A stretch of DNA of 64,000 nt. Origin: Actinomadura barringtoniae (lineage in GTDB: Bacteria > Actinomycetota > Actinomycetes > Streptosporangiales > Streptosporangiaceae). The stretch is from the NCBI RefSeq assembly GCF_017573505.1, contig NZ_JAGEOJ010000007.1, positions 407,102 to 471,101 of the forward strand. The letters run 5' to 3'. The notes below the pieces were generated by a model. That model searched no databases, was not told where the DNA came from, and was given only the letters and a program-made list of their open reading frames with translations. Below are positions 1-7,286 of this stretch, in pieces (positions within the stretch are counted from its first letter, which is position 1; the number at the start of each line of letters is the position of its first letter). A program made the translations under genes and the position numbers.

Positions 1-294
1 CACCACCTCGAACTGCTGGAGCTCGCGGTCGCGACCGGCGAGCTCTGGGGGGCGCTGCCCTGCGCCCGGGGCATAGGGATTGCGCACGGGGTCCACGCTC
101 TCGGACTCTATGAGGCGATATAGCTGCGGCCGTAGATTTGCGTAGAAACTCGTACGGCGTGTCGCGTTCGGGCGTGCCGCCCTGCAGCGCGCCACAGCGG
201 AGCCGCGTGAGCGGTCCAGGCCGCCGACCCCGTCGAGGCCGCAGTCGACCGGGGCCCCCGCCGCCGGACGACCCGCGGTCATCGTCGCCACCAT
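1..294 (-). CDS. AAA-type ATP-binding protein, N-terminal fragment (runs off left edge)
   Basis: An open frame on the minus strand runs without a stop from an ATG at 294 to the first base of the window, so only the N-terminal 98 codons are present. The last visible stretch, NPYAPGAGQRPPELAGRDRE, is the typical start of a family of actinobacterial AAA/Orc1-like ATP-binding proteins; the P-loop would lie outside the window. The ATG at 294 has a good ribosome site (GGGGAGG, 5 nt spacing). However, homologues usually begin only a few residues before NPY, so a GTG at 96 is an alternative start and the extra 66 residues may be leader. A perfect LexA-type box lies 39 bp upstream of 294. Family recognition is firm; the start is uncertain. 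Confidence 0.62.
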   Translation of the reverse strand, partial: MVATMTAGRPAAGAPVDCGLDGVGGLDRSRGSAVARCRAARPNATRRTSFYANLRPQLYRLIESESVDPVRNPYAPGAGQRPPELAGRDRELQQFEVV

Positions 295-317
295 TGCCGC
301 CTCCCCGGGCGAGCGCG

Positions 318-360
318 TTCGAACATGCAGGTCGAACTTCTGTTCGACTATTCGAACACA
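318..360. promoter_or_regulatory. LexA (SOS) box with flanking half-sites
   Basis: Positions 333-348 read TCGAAC-TTCT-GTTCGA, a perfect match to the actinobacterial LexA operator TCGAAC-N4-GTTCGA. A short palindrome GTTCGAAC lies at 318-325 and another TTCGAA at 352-357, so the region carries three related palindromic elements. The nearest start codon is the minus-strand ATG at 294 of the ATP-binding protein, which makes that gene the likely target. No convincing plus-strand gene follows. That LexA binds here is inference from the consensus. Confidence 0.7.
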
Positions 361-484
361 CTAGCGCATGGACTCCACCCCCGTCACGCGGGTCCCGCTA
401 ATCCGTTCGATGATGTTGGCAGCCGCCTACGACACTTCCGTTCACCCGGCAAAACTCGCCCTTTTCGCAGGTCGGGGCATATGC

Positions 485-521
485 GAACGACCCGGCGCCG
501 CGAGGCGGTGCCGGGTCGTTC
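485..521. terminator. Strong hairpin downstream of the pirin-wrbA operon
   Basis: A perfect 12-bp stem (485-496 with 510-521) closes a 13-nt loop about 105 bp beyond the wrbA stop codon. There is no T-run, as is usual in high-GC actinomycetes. It is the only terminator-like structure in 295-627, a stretch in which no convincing gene was found. Small plus-strand ORFs there would read straight through the hairpin. Confidence 0.5.
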
Positions 522-586
522 ACGCGGGCCGTACGGGCAGATCGGACGAGCAGGTCCAGGCAGGTCGGGCAGGCGCGTCGTAGGTC

Positions 587-633
587 AGGTCGGACGGCCG
601 GATCAGCCGTGAGGTCGGACGGCCGGATCAGCC
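587..633. repeat. 22-bp direct repeat duplicating the wrbA stop region
   Basis: Identical 22-bp copies at 587-608 and 612-633 (period 25). The right copy contains the minus-strand TGA stop of wrbA (628-630); the left copy is a downstream duplicate. It is one of several stop-codon duplications in the window. Confidence 0.8.
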
Positions 634-1266
634 CTCGGCGGCAGCGTCGGCGCGGCCGCGCTTGAGGGCCTCGCCGATCTCGATCGTCCGGCGGGTCTGG
701 AACTCCATCGCGGTGAGCGCGATCTCGTCCGGCGGGATCTCGCCGTTGGCCGAGACGTGGCTCGTGCCGTACGGGTTGCCCATCTGGAACTGGATCGGGT
801 CCGCGTAACCGGGCGGCACGATGATGGCGCCCCAGTGGTAGAAGGTGTTGTTCAGCGCGAGGATCGTCGACTCCTGGCCGCCGTGCGGGGTGGCCGAGGC
901 GGTGAACGACGACATCACCTTGTTGACCAGCAGGCCTTGGCCCCACAGCGGGCCCGTGGTGTCGATGAACTGCTTGAGCTGGGCGGCCGGCATCCCGTAC
1001 CGGGTCGGCGCGCCCATCAGGATGACGTCGGCCCATTCGAGGTCGTCCAGCGTCGCCTCGACCACGTGCTGGGTGGCCTCGGCATGGTCGGCCCAGCCCT
1101 GGTTGGAGGCGATCGCCTCGTCGGGGGCCAGCTCCCTGACCTTGCGCAGGCGCACCTCGGCGCCGGTCTTCTCCGCCGCGGTGGCGGCGGTCTTGGCGAG
1201 CTTGAAGATCGTTCCGGTCGCGGAGTAGTAGATGATGGCGACCCGGAGCGGAGCGTCGAGCGACAT
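628..1266 (-). CDS. wrbA: NAD(P)H:quinone oxidoreductase, WrbA-type flavoprotein
   Basis: A 212-residue flavodoxin-fold protein that would reduce quinones to hydroquinones with NAD(P)H and FMN in the cytoplasm, avoiding semiquinone radicals. The N-terminal FMN phosphate loop is visible (IIYYSATGTIFKLA), as are the WrbA motif GAPTRYGMPAAQLKQF and the late GNPYGTSHVS segment. The length matches the family. The start ATG is preceded by AAGGGA. It is the second gene of an operon with the pirin gene, 50 bp downstream of it, and presumably shares its MarR control. Its 3' end overlaps a 22-bp duplication. Confidence 0.93.
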   Translation of the reverse strand: MSLDAPLRVAIIYYSATGTIFKLAKTAATAAEKTGAEVRLRKVRELAPDEAIASNQGWADHAEATQHVVEATLDDLEWADVILMGAPTRYGMPAAQLKQFIDTTGPLWGQGLLVNKVMSSFTASATPHGGQESTILALNNTFYHWGAIIVPPGYADPIQFQMGNPYGTSHVSANGEIPPDEIALTAMEFQTRRTIEIGEALKRGRADAAAEG

Positions 1267-1316
1267 ATCTTTTCCCTTGTCTTTGTCTTCTGAGTGAAGC
1301 GCGGACGAGGTGTCGG

Positions 1317-2327
1317 TCAGTCCAAGGCCTCGTCGGCGGCGGAGAGGTGCGGGACCTTCTCAGCAGGGATCGTTCCCATCCGCCCGGCTTGGAAGTCCTC
1401 GAACGCCTGGATGATCTCGTCGCGGGTGTTCATGACGAACGGTCCGTACCGCGCGATGGGCTCGCGGATCGGCAGCCCGCCGAGGATCAGGATCTCCCAG
1501 CCGTGCTTGTTCGCGAGCGCCTGACTGTCCGCGGCGCGCACGACCAGGCCGTCGGTGTCGCCCTTGTGGTGCGAGCCGCCGAAGACCGCGAGCCGGCCGT
1601 CGCCGACGGCGACCTCCTCGACCCCGGCGGTGCCGCGGCCGGCCAGCGAGTAGACCAGCGCGTTGAAGTCCTGCGGCCAGGGCAGCTTGAGCTGCGCGCC
1701 GGGCGCGACGGTCGCGTGCAGGTAGGTGATCGGTGTGTACGTGACGCCGGGCCCCTCGTAGCCCGCGACCGAACCGGCGATCACCCGTACGAGCGAGGCG
1801 CCGTCCTCGGCCGCCAGCAGCTTCACGTCGCGCGCCTCGATGTCCTGATAGCGCGGCGGAACCCACTTCTGCGAACGCGGCAGGTTGACCCACAGCTGCA
1901 CGCCGTGGAACAGGCCGCCCTTGGTGACGAGCTCGGGCGGCGGCTGCTCGATGTGCTGGATCCCGGCACCGGCGGTCATCCACTGGGTGGCGCCGTCGGC
2001 GATCACGCCGCCGCCACCGGTGGTGTCCTGGTGCTGAAACGTGCCCTCGAGCATGTAGGTGACGGTCTCGAAGCCCCGGTGCGGGTGCCAGGGCGTGCCC
2101 TTGGCCTCGCCCGGCGCGTACTCCACCTCGCCCATCTGGTCGAGGAGCAGGAACGGGTCGGCGAGCGGCAGGTCCACGCCCGGGAACGGGCGGCGGACCT
2201 GGAAGCCCTCGCCCTCGAGGTGGCGCTGGGCGGTGACGACCTTGGCGACCCGGCGCCATCCGGTGCCGGTCTCGGGCAGGTGCGGCAGGCGGGGCAGCGT
2301 GAGCGGATCCGCCATCACGGCAGGCAT
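1317..2327 (-). CDS. Pirin family protein (possible quercetinase)
   Basis: A bicupin pirin of 336 residues. The metal-ligand motif is complete: HPHRGFETVTYMLEG supplies two histidines and GAGIQHIEQ supplies the third histidine and the glutamate. Pirins bind Fe or similar metals and some act as quercetin dioxygenases or redox sensors; the substrate cannot be read here. The frame is open further upstream, but the ATG at 2327 is chosen because AAGGAG lies 5 nt before it and the longer form would run into the operators. It is the first gene of pirin-wrbA and divergent from a MarR gene. Confidence 0.9.
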   Translation of the reverse strand: MPAVMADPLTLPRLPHLPETGTGWRRVAKVVTAQRHLEGEGFQVRRPFPGVDLPLADPFLLLDQMGEVEYAPGEAKGTPWHPHRGFETVTYMLEGTFQHQDTTGGGGVIADGATQWMTAGAGIQHIEQPPPELVTKGGLFHGVQLWVNLPRSQKWVPPRYQDIEARDVKLLAAEDGASLVRVIAGSVAGYEGPGVTYTPITYLHATVAPGAQLKLPWPQDFNALVYSLAGRGTAGVEEVAVGDGRLAVFGGSHHKGDTDGLVVRAADSQALANKHGWEILILGGLPIREPIARYGPFVMNTRDEIIQAFEDFQAGRMGTIPAEKVPHLSAADEALD

Positions 2328-2370
2328 CTCGGCTCCTTCTTCCTGGGTTGGTCGGTCGCCTCGGAGAACG

Positions 2371-2423
2371 TAGTTGAAACGTAAACTATTCCGTCGCACG
2401 GGGCAAGTAGTTGAATCTTCAAC
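2371..2423. promoter_or_regulatory. Two MarR-type operators between pirin and marR
   Basis: The divergent intergenic region contains two inverted repeats sharing a GTTGAA-like core: TAGTT...AACTA at 2371-2388 and GTTGAA-TC-TTCAAC at 2410-2423. They sit on either side of the probable back-to-back promoters. This is the arrangement expected if the neighbouring MarR protein represses both itself and pirin-wrbA. The stretch is distinctly AT-richer than its surroundings. Confidence 0.65.
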
Positions 2424-2443
2424 ACGCGCATATACTGTCGGGC

Positions 2444-2905
2444 ATGAGCGAACCACGCTGGCTCGACGCCTCACAACAGCGTGACTGGCGGTCCTTCATC
2501 GAGGGCAGTATCCGCCTGAACGATCTCCTGGACCGTGACCTCAAGGCCAAGCACGGCCTGTCGATGTCGGAGTACGAGATCCTGGTGCGGCTGTCCGAGG
2601 CCCCGGACCGCCGCCTGCGGATGGCCGAACTGGCCGAGCACGCGAGCCAGTCACGAAGCCGCCTGTCCCATACCTGTTCCCGCCTGGAGTCCAAGGACCT
2701 GGTGTTCCGCGGCGGCTGCCCCAACGACAAGCGAGGCGTCTACGCGCACCTCACCGAGAAGGGCTACGCCGCCCTCGAACGCGCCGCGCGAGACCACGTC
2801 GAGACCGTACGGGACTTCTTCGTGGACATCATCCAGCCCGAGGACCTCGAGGCCGTAGGCCGCGCCTTCGGCGCCGTCAACAAACGCGTCACCGAAGCCG
2901 GCTGA
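2444..2905 (+). CDS. MarR family transcriptional regulator
   Basis: A winged-helix regulator of 153 residues. The recognition region reads LRMAELAEHASQSRSRLSHT, followed by a wing with NDKRGVYAHLT, both typical of MarR. The ATG at 2444 is preferred over an upstream in-frame start at 2411, because 2411 lies inside the operator palindrome. It is divergent from the pirin-wrbA operon, whose products handle quinones. A quinone or electrophile ligand is therefore a fair guess, but no sensing cysteine pair is evident. Confidence 0.9.
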   Translation: MSEPRWLDASQQRDWRSFIEGSIRLNDLLDRDLKAKHGLSMSEYEILVRLSEAPDRRLRMAELAEHASQSRSRLSHTCSRLESKDLVFRGGCPNDKRGVYAHLTEKGYAALERAARDHVETVRDFFVDIIQPEDLEAVGRAFGAVNKRVTEAG

Positions 2906-2984
2906 CACCCACCTCCGGCCGCCAGGCCCGCCGTCATTCGGCGGCCCGCCCAGTTCAGCCACCCCGCTGGTCGGCCCCACCGCC

Positions 2985-3078
2985 GGTCGGTCTGTCGTCG
3001 CTCGGCGCCGCCCCTGGTGGGCCTGCCGTCGCTCGGCGCCGCCCCTGGTCGGTCTGCCGCCGCCCGGGCGCCACCGCT
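2985..3078. repeat. Three tandem copies of a 31-bp unit
   Basis: Units at 2985-3015, 3016-3046 and 3047-3078 share the core CTCGGCGCCGCCCCTGG; the third is more diverged. The array lies in the 230-bp non-coding gap between the convergent marR and the membrane-protein gene. No function is visible. Confidence 0.75.
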
Positions 3079-3138
3079 GGTCGGGCCGCTATCGGTCGGC
3101 GGTCTGCTGATTCGGCCACCCCTCGGTCGGGTCTGCGG

Positions 3139-3588
3139 TCAGAAGGGGAGGCCGGTGAGGCCGGTGAGGAAGCCGACCGAGATCAGGGTGAGGAAGCACC
3201 AGCCGGCCATCATGCCGTAGCCGAACGGGCGCCACGTTCCGCCGACCTTCCAGATCAGCAGGCTGCCGAGGCCGAACGCGAACACGATCAGCGTGACCAT
3301 CTGGGGCAGCAGGCTGGGCCGGCGGCTCATCATGAGCGGGGCCGACATCATCACCAGGTCGACGAACAGGAACGTGCCGAAGCCGGCTCCGGCGGCTCGC
3401 AGGAAGCTCGCGCTCGGGGCGTCACTGCGTTCCCACCGCCGGACCTTCAGTCGTGGCGCGGCCTCCTGCGGTGACTCCATCTCGACGTTGGAGGCCACCG
3501 AGAAGATCTCGTCCTCAAGGCTGGGCCCGCCTTGCGCGTTCGGAACATTTGAGACATGCGGAAGATCCGTCTCCTCAGGATCCGCCAT
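3139..3588 (-). CDS. Small integral membrane protein of unknown function
   Basis: A 149-residue protein with an acidic cytoplasmic N-terminal half (MADPEETDLPHVSN...) and three hydrophobic segments: FLRAAGAGFGTFLFVDLVMM, the region around LLPQMVTLIVFAFGLGSLLI, and GMMAGWCFLTLISVGFLTG. I do not recognise the family. The ATG at 3588 is chosen over a longer open frame because GAGGGAG precedes it and the upstream frame is Arg/Pro-rich and unlike protein. It is convergent with marR and divergent from the M15 peptidase gene. Confidence 0.75.
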   Translation of the reverse strand: MADPEETDLPHVSNVPNAQGGPSLEDEIFSVASNVEMESPQEAAPRLKVRRWERSDAPSASFLRAAGAGFGTFLFVDLVMMSAPLMMSRRPSLLPQMVTLIVFAFGLGSLLIWKVGGTWRPFGYGMMAGWCFLTLISVGFLTGLTGLPF

Positions 3589-3756
3589 GCCGGCTCCCTC
3601 GGCCGGGGGACGCCGGGCGGGGGCCCGGCGGGGGGTGAAGTCGCCAGTTCTCGGCGCGCCCGCCCCCGTCCCCATGTACGACGGACGCGCTCCTAGACGC
3701 ACCGTAGCGAACCGAAGGTCCAACACGAAGGTGCTCTGGCATGCCATCCTGCAGAA

Positions 3757-4527
3757 GTGCCAGGCAGAAGGGTGTTCCGTACCGCAGCGTTCATGACCGC
3801 GTTCGTCTCCGTCACCTCGGCGGCGGCCGGATGCGGCGGTGACGGCTCCGATTCCAAGGGCGGGAGCTCGGCTTCACCTCCCACTGCGGCCTCCCCTTCC
3901 GCGTCCACCCCGGCACCACAGTCGCCCTCGCCATCCCCGAGCAAGAGCGCCGAGCCTGAGCGGTTCCAGTCGGCCGTCAAGAAGGTCTCGGCCGACGATC
4001 TCCCGCACTCCTGGCACAAGGGCTGCCCCGTCTCGCCGTCCGGTCTGCGGATGATCGAGATGACGTACTGGGGCATGGACCACAAGCCGCACGCGGGCGG
4101 GAAGCTCGTCGTCAACGCCGAGGCCGCCGACAAGCTGGTCGGGGTGTTCCACAAGCTCTTCGAGGAGCGCTACCCGATCCACCGCATGGAGCCCGTGGAC
4201 GTCTTCAAGGGCAGCGACTTCGACTCGATCGAGGCCGACAACACCTCGGCGTTCAACTGCCGGAACGCGACCGGATCGAGCAACTGGTCGCAGCACGCCT
4301 ACGGGCTCGCGGTCGACCTCAACCCCTGCGAGAACCCGTACGTCACCGCGAGCGGGCACGTCGAGCACAAGGACTGTGTGAAGTTCGCGGACCGCTCCAG
4401 AAAGGATCCCGGGGTCATCCACAAGGGTGACAAGACCGTCCGGGCGTTCGCCTCGATCGACTGGGGCTGGGGCGGCAGCTGGGACGGAACCCGCGACTAC
4501 CAGCACTTCTCCAGCAGCGGCCGCTGA
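3757..4527 (+). CDS. Lipoprotein, M15-family peptidase (D-Ala-D-Ala carboxypeptidase-like)
   Basis: A 256-residue exported protein. The N terminus has a basic start, a hydrophobic core and a lipobox ending AAAGC, so it is probably lipid-anchored outside the membrane. A Ser/Pro/Thr-rich linker follows (residues 30-65). The M15 zinc site is clear: SQHAYGLAVDLN gives His and Asp, and DYQHFS gives the last His; WGWGGSW is also family-typical. Such enzymes trim peptidoglycan stem peptides. It starts at GTG 3757; an ATG 12 codons later would shorten the signal peptide too much. Confidence 0.88.
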   Translation: MPGRRVFRTAAFMTAFVSVTSAAAGCGGDGSDSKGGSSASPPTAASPSASTPAPQSPSPSPSKSAEPERFQSAVKKVSADDLPHSWHKGCPVSPSGLRMIEMTYWGMDHKPHAGGKLVVNAEAADKLVGVFHKLFEERYPIHRMEPVDVFKGSDFDSIEADNTSAFNCRNATGSSNWSQHAYGLAVDLNPCENPYVTASGHVEHKDCVKFADRSRKDPGVIHKGDKTVRAFASIDWGWGGSWDGTRDYQHFSSSGR

Positions 4528-4571
4528 TCGCCGAGCGGCCGGTTCGGTACGGACGGCCCAGCGAACCAAGG

Positions 4572-4618
4572 GCCGAGCGGGCCGAAGACCAAGCGTCCCA
4601 ACGCCGAGCGGGCCGAAG
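4572..4618. repeat. 16-bp direct repeat in intergenic DNA
   Basis: GCCGAGCGGGCCGAAG occurs at 4572-4587 and 4603-4618, just after the peptidase gene. It appears to be non-coding. Confidence 0.6.
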
Positions 4619-4721
4619 CGGGCCGATCAGGGCCGCGTGCGCCCGCCGACGGGGTTCCACTGCTCCGTGGACGGCGGGACTGGACGGACCGACGGGGACT
4701 CGAGCGGGGCCCCCGCCCGGG

Positions 4722-4886
4722 TCATCCGATCGCGACGAGCGCGATCACCAGGATCGCGACGACGGCCACCACCGCGACGATGCCGATGATCAGGCCCATG
4801 TTCGGCCCCGACTTCTCGGACTGTCCTTGCTGGAAACGCTGGAACTGCTGAGTGGTTCCAGCCGGATCTTGCGGATTCTGAGACAT
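4722..4886 (-). CDS. 54-residue single-pass membrane protein
   Basis: A short frame with a hydrophilic Gln-rich N terminus (MSQNPQDPAGTTQQFQRFQQ) followed by one long hydrophobic helix (GLIIGIVAVVAVVAILVIAL) that ends almost at the C terminus. The sharp polar/non-polar division is what real small membrane proteins look like and is unlikely by chance. There is no strong ribosome site. It lies 48 bp downstream of the AlaX-like gene on the same strand and may be co-transcribed. Function unknown. Confidence 0.65.
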   Translation of the reverse strand: MSQNPQDPAGTTQQFQRFQQGQSEKSGPNMGLIIGIVAVVAVVAILVIALVAIG

Positions 4887-4934
4887 GGCGAAGAGGGTAA
4901 CGGATGATTTCTCCGTCTTTCATGCCGTTTAGCC

Positions 4935-5819
4935 CTATCGACCTGCAAACACTGCCTTGGTCTCGACCGCGAGCTCGTCCCCCTCGGGCGACAACTCCAA
5001 CGTCGCAGTGGCCGAGGACAACTCTCCCAAGCGCCTCACATGCGTTCCCCCGCAGGGGATGGAGACCTCTCCATCAGGGAGTGAACAGTGCCACTCCCGC
5101 CTCGCGGTGAGCTCCGGCGACGGCACCTCGATCCGTACGGGCGCGTCGCTCGCGAGCCACTCGGCCAGCAGCCCGTTGATCTCCTCGGTGAGCGCGGGCA
5201 GATCGTCCGCGAGGCCTTCGGCGGTGAACCCCTTCTTGCGGAGCGACTTCCCCAGCCGGTAGGTGTCCAGGCTGCCGCCCTCCACGATCCGCGACGAAGT
5301 GATCGCGAGCGAGTCGAAATCGGGGCGGCCGAGGCCGTCGTTCCGTGCCTCCTTGCGCCAGCGTGGGGCCAGCGCCGCGTTCAGCGCCAGCGCCATCAGG
5401 TGGCAGGCGGTGTGCCCGGCCGACAGCGCCCGCCGGCGGTCGGGATCCACCTCGAGATCGGCCGGTTCACCGACGGCGACCTCCCGTTCGACCACGTGGA
5501 CCACGAGCCAGTCCCAGCCCTCGTCGCCGCGCCGTACGGGGATCTCCGTGCCCAGCAGCAGCGCGCCGGAGCCCGCCTCCTCCATCGCGCCCGTCAGGCA
5601 GTCGACGACCCGGTGACGCACCTCGTCGACGACGATCAGGCCGGTGTCGGCGGGCTGGTCGGGCCAGGTGTGGTCGAGGGGATGGAACGGCGTCTCCCGG
5701 GTCACGACGCCGAATCCGCCGCCGTCCAGCCCGATCGCGGCGAGCACCTCGGACCGCCCGGAGACCGCTCCGGCGGGAAAGGTCACCTGCGTCGATTGTC
5801 CGCTGTTCCCCACGTTCAC
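4935..5819 (-). CDS. AlaX-like alanyl-tRNA editing hydrolase
   Basis: A 294-residue protein matching the editing domain shared by AlaRS/ThrRS and free-standing AlaX. This domain hydrolyses mischarged Ser- or Gly-tRNA(Ala). The zinc ligands are present: HTACH (HxxxH) in SAGHTACHLMALALN and CGGTH (CxxxH) near the C terminus. The N-terminal part with FHPLDHTWPDQPADTG is the family's beta-barrel region. It starts at ATG 5819. It lies just downstream of tRNA-Ser on the same strand, with the tRNA hairpin terminator between them. Confidence 0.88.
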   Translation of the reverse strand: MNVGNSGQSTQVTFPAGAVSGRSEVLAAIGLDGGGFGVVTRETPFHPLDHTWPDQPADTGLIVVDEVRHRVVDCLTGAMEEAGSGALLLGTEIPVRRGDEGWDWLVVHVVEREVAVGEPADLEVDPDRRRALSAGHTACHLMALALNAALAPRWRKEARNDGLGRPDFDSLAITSSRIVEGGSLDTYRLGKSLRKKGFTAEGLADDLPALTEEINGLLAEWLASDAPVRIEVPSPELTARREWHCSLPDGEVSIPCGGTHVRRLGELSSATATLELSPEGDELAVETKAVFAGR

Positions 5820-5869
5820 CGACGCTACCAGCAGTCACCGACACCTCTACAGGCCGTCACCACATGGAA

Positions 5870-5902
5870 ACGCCCCCGCGGGCTCGGTGCCCGCGAGGGC
5901 GT
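5870..5902 (-). terminator. Rho-independent-type hairpin after tRNA-Ser
   Basis: A 14-bp near-perfect stem (5870-5883 with 5889-5902) with a 5-nt loop lies about 65 bp beyond the tRNA 3' end, and short U-rich sequence (TTTCC) follows on the minus strand. It would end tRNA transcription before the AlaX-like gene. Confidence 0.7.
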
Positions 5903-5968
5903 CTGGTGATGCGCTTCTTATTGCGTCGTAGGGCGTTACCTACTGCGTTCGTGCCGCGTTCGGTGATG

Positions 5969-6057
5969 CGGAGGGTGTGGGATTCGAACCCACGACGACT
6001 GTCCCCAGCCGTGGTCGCTTTCAAGGCGACTGCACTAGTCCACTATGCGAACCCTCC
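5969..6057 (-). tRNA. tRNA-Ser (anticodon UGA)
   Basis: Read on the minus strand, the acceptor GGAGGGT pairs with ACCCTCC. The anticodon loop is CTTGAAA with anticodon TGA, there is a long variable arm as in class II serine tRNAs, and the T-loop is GGTTCGAATCC. CCA is not encoded. About 89 nt including the discriminator G. Confidence 0.95.
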
Positions 6058-6135
6058 AGGCCTGCAGGCCGCAGACCACGATAGCGGCCGGACGGACCTC
6101 CCATCGACCCGATATGCCGCCTGGGCCTGCACGGG

Positions 6136-6504
6136 CTAGGTCGGCGGGGGGACCTTGTAGCCCGGGATGGACGGCCAGCGCACGGTCATGACGACGGAGT
6201 CCTCCTCGGCGTACCAGGAGTGGTCGACGCCCCGGGCCCACACCACGTACTCCCCCTGGGCGGCCAGGACCACGTCCCCGTCCGGGAACTCCATCCGGAA
6301 GCGCCCGCTGATGAGGACGAGGAGGGCGGTCCGCTTCTCGCCGGTGGCCCACTGCGCACGCCGCTCACCGCGCGGATGAACGCCCCACTTGATCTCGACC
6401 TCGTCGCTGTGCCGGATGTCGCCCTCCGGCTTGAAATGCCCGAGCAACCAGCCGCTGTCGGCCGCCGCGTCGGCGGCCGCCTTCCCCACGTACACCCCAT
6501 CCAT
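6136..6504 (-). CDS. Small cupin-fold protein
   Basis: A 122-residue protein whose second half has the alternating pattern of a cupin barrel: GEKRTALLVLISGRFRMEFP, then AAQGEYVVWARGVDHSWYAE. The HxxR/HP segment (IKWGVHPRGERRAQ) may carry part of the metal site. The ATG at 6504 is preferred; the frame stays open upstream but is Arg-rich. No partner or substrate can be read. It is divergent from the DHFR-fold gene. Confidence 0.7.
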   Translation of the reverse strand: MDGVYVGKAAADAAADSGWLLGHFKPEGDIRHSDEVEIKWGVHPRGERRAQWATGEKRTALLVLISGRFRMEFPDGDVVLAAQGEYVVWARGVDHSWYAEEDSVVMTVRWPSIPGYKVPPPT

Positions 6505-6626
6505 CACGAGGCGCGAGGCTAGCGCAGCACACCGGAAAAGAAATTCTTGGCGAGCATGTCGAGCGGCGCGCTTCGGCTCCGACCACCTGGCATCAGCATG
6601 ATGACGAACCCAAGGAGTCACTGGCC

Positions 6627-7220
6627 ATGCGAAAGATCATCTACTTCGTCCACACCTCGCTCGACGGCTTCATCGAGGGCCCGAACGGCGAGTTCGACTG
6701 GCCGCGGATGGAGGACGAGCTGTCGGCCTTCTCGTTCGAGCTGTCCGACCGCGCCGACACCGTCATGTACGGGCGGGTCGTGTGGGAGATGATGTCCGGC
6801 TACTGGCCGAACGTCGAGTCGATCAGCGACCACCCGCACGACCTGAAGTACGCCCCGATCTGGCGCGCCACCCCGAAGATCGTCTTCTCCCGGACGATGG
6901 AGAGCGCCGAGCACGGCGCCCGGGTGATCGGGAAGAACCTGGTCGAGGAGGTCACGGCGCTGAAGAACCAGCCCGGCAAGGACCTGCTGCTCATGGGCGG
7001 CTCGGCCCTGCCCGGCGCGCTCACCGAGCTCGGCCTGATCGACGAGTACAACATCGTGGTGCACCCGGTCGTCCTCGGCGGCGGCCTCCCGGTGCTGGGG
7101 CACCCGGCCCACAGGGTCGGCCTGGAGCTGGCCGAGACTCGCACGTTCGACGGCCAGACCGTGCTGTTGCGCTACGCCTCCGCTTCCGCCTCCGCCGCTT
7201 CCCCCTCCACCTCCGCGTGA
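6627..7220 (+). CDS. Dihydrofolate reductase-fold (RibD C-terminal-like) protein
   Basis: A 197-residue protein beginning MRKIIYFVHTSLDGFIEGP, the usual opening of the RibD-C/DHFR-like family (often annotated YwjB/YyaP-like). RADTVMYGRVVWEMM and GGSALPGALTELGLIDEYNI are further family landmarks. It probably binds NADPH; the substrate is unknown. AAGGAG lies upstream of the ATG. A short Ala/Ser-rich tail (SASASAASPSTSA) ends the protein, followed at once by a terminator hairpin. Confidence 0.88.
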   Translation: MRKIIYFVHTSLDGFIEGPNGEFDWPRMEDELSAFSFELSDRADTVMYGRVVWEMMSGYWPNVESISDHPHDLKYAPIWRATPKIVFSRTMESAEHGARVIGKNLVEEVTALKNQPGKDLLLMGGSALPGALTELGLIDEYNIVVHPVVLGGGLPVLGHPAHRVGLELAETRTFDGQTVLLRYASASASAASPSTSA

Positions 7221-7225
7221 ACGCC

Positions 7226-7256
7226 GAAGGCCGCCCCGACTGGCGGGGCGGCCTTC
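7226..7256. terminator. Bidirectional hairpin terminator
   Basis: A perfect 12-bp stem, GAAGGCCGCCCC (7226-7237) with its complement at 7245-7256, lies between two convergent genes. Confidence 0.85.
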
Positions 7257-7286
7257 GTTGACGCGGATTCACCGGCGTTTGCGCGC

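Noticed and set aside
1..123. Plus-strand open frame ending at 123 (HHLELLELAVATGELWG...)
   Set aside because: It is the antisense shadow of the minus-strand ATPase fragment, whose NPYAPGAG...PPELAGRD sequence matches a known family.
368..583. 71-codon plus-strand ORF downstream of the SOS box
   Set aside because: It reads through a perfect 12-bp hairpin, has poor codon bias for this genome and no recognisable protein pattern; the SOS box fits the minus-strand gene better.
5969..6057. tRNA-Ser as attachment site of an integrated element
   Set aside because: No integrase, no direct repeat of the tRNA 3' end and no change in composition on either side were seen.
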